Shown here: positions 15,215 to 17,298 of the stretch, piece after piece
Position numbering within the stretch: the stretch's first letter is position 1
Layout: every line of letters begins with the position of its first letter
Assembly (NCBI GenBank): GCA_016703425.1
Contig: JADJCA010000019.1
Location: forward strand, 1 to 17,298
DNA: 17,298 nucleotides
Origin: Myxococcales bacterium
Lineage (GTDB): Bacteria; Myxococcota_A; Polyangia; Polyangiales; Polyangiaceae
Reading direction: 5' to 3'
The notes under the pieces: generated by a model
Databases searched by the model: none
Seen by the model: only the letters and a program-made list of their open reading frames with translations
What the model was told of the DNA's origin: nothing
Translations under genes and position numbers: made by a program

Positions 15215-16898
15215 TCAAGCCTCGTCGTAAAATGCGCGGATCTCGGCCTCGTACTTCTTGTAGATGACCTTGCGCTTGATCTTCATCGTCGGCGTGAGCT
15301 CGCCCGTCTCGACGCTCAGCTCTGCGGGGAGGATCTTGATCTTCTTGATGGCCTGCACGCGCGCGAGATCGCGATTCACCGCGTCGACCTCGCCCTGCAG
15401 CCAGCGGTGGAGCCTCTCGCACTTCGCCGCTTCGGGAGCGTCTTGGCGTCGGAGCCGGCCCGCCAGCGCGCCTCCTCGAGCTTCGTGGGATCGATGGTGA
15501 GGAGCGCCGCCAGGTGCTTCTCCGCGGTGATGAGTAGATCTTTCTTGCGATCGGTGATGCGCAAGAAGCCGTCCTTGTCGAACTCACCGATGTCGCCGGA
15601 ATGGAGCCAGCCTTCGGAGTCGAGCGCTTCGGCGGTGGCGGTGGGGTTCTTGTAATACCCCTTGAAGACGTGGCGACCGCGCATGCAGATTTCGCCGTCT
15701 TCGGCGATCTTGGTCTCCGTGCCGGGGAATGACCGTCCCCACCGACCCGGTCTTGTAGCGATTGGGGAGCGACAAGGTGGCGGGGCCGGTGCATTCGCTC
15801 ATCCCGTAGACTTCCATCAGCGGGATGCCGAGGCTGAGGAAGAACTCGAGGGTGCCCCGCGAAATGGGCGCCGCCGACGTGATGGCGAATCGACACCGAT
15901 CGAGGCCGAGCGCGGCCCGCACCTTCGAGAAGACGAGGGCGTTGGCCACGTCGTACAACAGGGGCCGGCCCTCCCGCCTTGATCGGCGTAACCGCCGGCC
16001 AAACCTTGCTTGCGCGCCCAAACCGCAATCTTCTTCTTGAGGCGCGGGTTCTTGGCCCCCGCGTCGACCATCTTGGCCTGGATCTTCTCCCAGACCCGCG
16101 GGACGCCGACGAAGGAGTGCGGTCGAACCTCGCGCAGGTTGTCGCCGAGCTTCTCCATGCTCTCGGCAAAATACGTGCACCCTCCAGCCGCCATCGGCCC
16201 GTGGATGCTCACGACCTGCTCGGCGATGTGGCTGAGGGGCAAATAGCAGAGGAACCGTCTCGTCGCTGAAGTCGATGAGGGTCTTCACCGCCTCGGCCAC
16301 GAAGGTGATGTTGTCGTGGCTGATCATCACCGCCTCGGGCTCACCGGTCGTGCCCGAGGTGTAGATGAGCGTGCACACGTCGTCGGGCTTCTGCGCAGCG
16401 ATGCGCGCTTCGAGATCCGCTTCGGGTACGTCCTGGCCGAGCTCGAGCACCTGGTCGAAGGTGCAGACGCCCTTCCGCCTGCGGCTTGCCCTGCATCACG
16501 ACGAACGCCTTGACCTTCGGCAGACGGTCGCTGACCGCAAGGAACTTGGCGAGCTGCGCCTGGTCCTCGACGACGACCACGGCCGAGTCGCTGTGGTCGG
16601 CGATGTATTGGCACTGATCGGGGGTGTTGGTCGTGTAGATGCCCGCCGGGAACCCGCCGGCGTAGATCGCCGCCAGGTCGGCCACCACCCGCGACGCAGT
16701 TGAAACCGATGATAGAGACGCCCTGCTTCGGCTCGAGGCCGAGCTTCATGAAGCCGCGCGCGCAGAGCCGGACCTTGTCGCGGTAGTCCTTCCACGAGAG
16801 CGTTTGGTAGGTGCCGCCGACCTTGTGGCCGAGCGCTGGCCTCGAGGCGTGACGCGACGCCTAGACTCCATCACCTCCATCACCGTTCGCTTGTTCAC
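15215..16898 (-). pseudogene. Long-chain acyl-CoA synthetase (FadD/ACSL type), several frameshifts
   Basis: This enzyme activates fatty acids with ATP and joins them to CoA. The start is GTG 16896-16898, 5 bases after GGAGG, giving VNKRTVMEVME. Motifs in order, across shifting frames: ALGHKVGGTYQTLSWKDYRD; IYAGGFPAGIYTTNTPDQC; the ATP P-loop TLIYTSGTTGEPEAVMISHD (near 16,340); LPLSHIAEQVVSIHGPM; PHSFVGVPRVWEKIQAKM; FAITSAAPISRGTLEFFLSL; MEVYGMSECTGPATLS (near 15,800); GYYKNPTATAEALDSEGWLH; SGDIGEFDKDGFLRITDRKK; and the C-terminus LTPTMKIKRKVIYKKYEAE, ending at 15215-15217. About six or seven indels must be corrected, which is more consistent with sequence error than with loss. One oddity stays in frame: about 30 residues normally following DRKKDLLITA (GGKN...) are absent. 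proC lies upstream on the same strand, 102 bases away. Confidence 0.88.
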
Positions 16899-16903
16899 GT
16901 TCG

Positions 16904-16908
16904 CCTCC
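16904..16908 (-). promoter_or_regulatory. Ribosome binding site of the acyl-CoA synthetase
   Basis: GGAGG on the minus strand, 5 bases before GTG 16898. It supports this start even though the next codons need a frameshift to join the conserved HKVGGTYQ segment. Confidence 0.55.
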
Positions 16909-17000
16909 ACTCCCGTTCCCGTTCGATCGCGCCGCGAAGGCGGCAGCGGATTGTCTCTATTGCTGGCGGGAGCGCAAGGGGCGCGCCGCCGAGCCCTTCG

Positions 17001-17298
17001 TCAGCCGCGCCGCATCTTCGCGGCCATCTGCTCGCCCAGCTGAGCCGCGCGGAGGCTGGCCGTTTCAACGGCGTCGATGAGCGTCTTGCGTAGCGCTCCC
17101 GATTCGAGCGTGTGAAGGCCTGCGATGGCCGTCCCGCCGGGGCTCGTCATTGGTCCTTCAGCCGCCCGGGATGTTCGCCGGTCTCGAGCAAGAGCTTGGC
17201 CGAGCCGTAGACGGTCTGCGCCGCGAGCATGAGCGACGTGTCGCGGTGAAGGCCCATCTTGACGCCGCCGTCGGCGAGCGCCTCGATGATGAGCATGA
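17001..17298 (-). CDS. proC: Pyrroline-5-carboxylate reductase, C-terminal part
   Basis: ProC catalyses the last step of proline synthesis, reducing pyrroline-5-carboxylate with NAD(P)H in the cytoplasm. About 99 C-terminal codons are visible of a usual 270; the rest lies beyond 17298. Seen are EALADGGVKMGLHRDTSLML, AAQTVYGSAKLLLETGEHPG, then the family signature TSPGGTAIAGLHTLESGALR, and KTLIDAVETASLRAAQLGEQ before the TGA at 17001-17003. The helical bundle EALADGGVKMGL..D.SL..A.QTV.GSA.L and the SPGGT loop form the dimer and substrate site, so identification is firm. The frame breaks between LKD and TSPGG near 17148: one missing base turns CAG ATG into CAATGA, giving a false stop. This is probably a sequencing error, since the residues on both sides are conserved. 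Confidence 0.92.
   Translation of the reverse strand, partial: HAHHRGARRRRRQDGPSPRHVAHARGADRLRLGQALARDRRTSRAAEGPMTSPGGTAIAGLHTLESGALRKTLIDAVETASLRAAQLGEQMAAKMRRG

Noticed and set aside
1..17298. tRNA, rRNA, riboswitch, transposase, integrase or CRISPR
   Set aside because: No T-loop/anticodon arrangement, rRNA segment, inverted-repeat IS end, recombinase motif or regular spaced repeat was found by eye on either strand; a covariance-model scan was not possible.

Overview
The window looks like chromosomal DNA of a GC-rich, Gram-negative predatory-type bacterium, most likely a myxobacterium of the Polyangia/Labilithrix type. The basis is the high GC content, the strong G/C preference at third codon positions, six predicted lipoproteins with Asp/Ser/Thr/Gly-rich linkers, a secreted cysteine-rich protein of a kind I associate with Polyangia, and a von Willebrand A lipoprotein. 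The placement is inference from style; there is no rRNA or marker gene to settle it. Many genes carry single-base indels, often at homopolymers. They are dense in 1-4,070 and 14,280-17,200 and sparse in 4,300-14,200, which reads like an uncorrected long-read assembly rather than true gene decay.

Layout. 1-986: a badly frame-broken plus-strand gene of unknown function. 1,063-4,067 (-): a large secreted beta-propeller lipoprotein (COG4880-like), broken by many frameshifts. 4,320-5,069 (+): a cysteine-rich secreted protein. 5,127-5,573 (-): an intact rifampin ADP-ribosyltransferase (arr). 5,660-5,829 (-): a very small lipoprotein. 6,175-6,584 (+): a lipoprotein with a carboxypeptidase-regulatory-like beta-sandwich. 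6,732-7,603 (+): an exported endonuclease I. 7,690-8,769 (+): a VWA lipoprotein. 8,819-9,175 (+): a free-standing CZB zinc-sensor domain. 9,229-10,191 (-): an OB-fold-like lipoprotein. 10,341-11,170 (+): a cytosolic DUF1963-like hypothetical. 11,231-12,196 (-): a GPR1/FUN34/YaaH (SatP) transporter with a C-terminal winged-helix-like extension. 12,275-14,195 (+): the ABC-F ATPase Uup. 14,278-15,175 (-): a frame-broken hypothetical. 15,215-16,898 (-): a long-chain acyl-CoA synthetase. 17,001-17,298 (-): the 3' third of proC, running off the window.

How the genes relate. 1-10.2 kb is dominated by exported or lipid-anchored proteins, so it reads as a cell-surface/secretion neighbourhood. An exported nuclease, a nucleic-acid-type OB-fold lipoprotein and a VWA adhesion-type protein lie within 3.5 kb and could serve extracellular DNA handling or prey contact; that is inference. 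10.3-17.3 kb is mostly housekeeping (Uup, acyl-CoA ligase, ProC). No mobile element, CRISPR array, tRNA or rRNA was seen. Three convergent gene pairs are each separated by a compact GC-rich hairpin, probably a shared terminator. The most unusual items are the transporter/winged-helix fusion, the long hairpin just upstream of the endonuclease start, the chromosomal arr gene in a lipoprotein cluster, and the stand-alone CZB protein.
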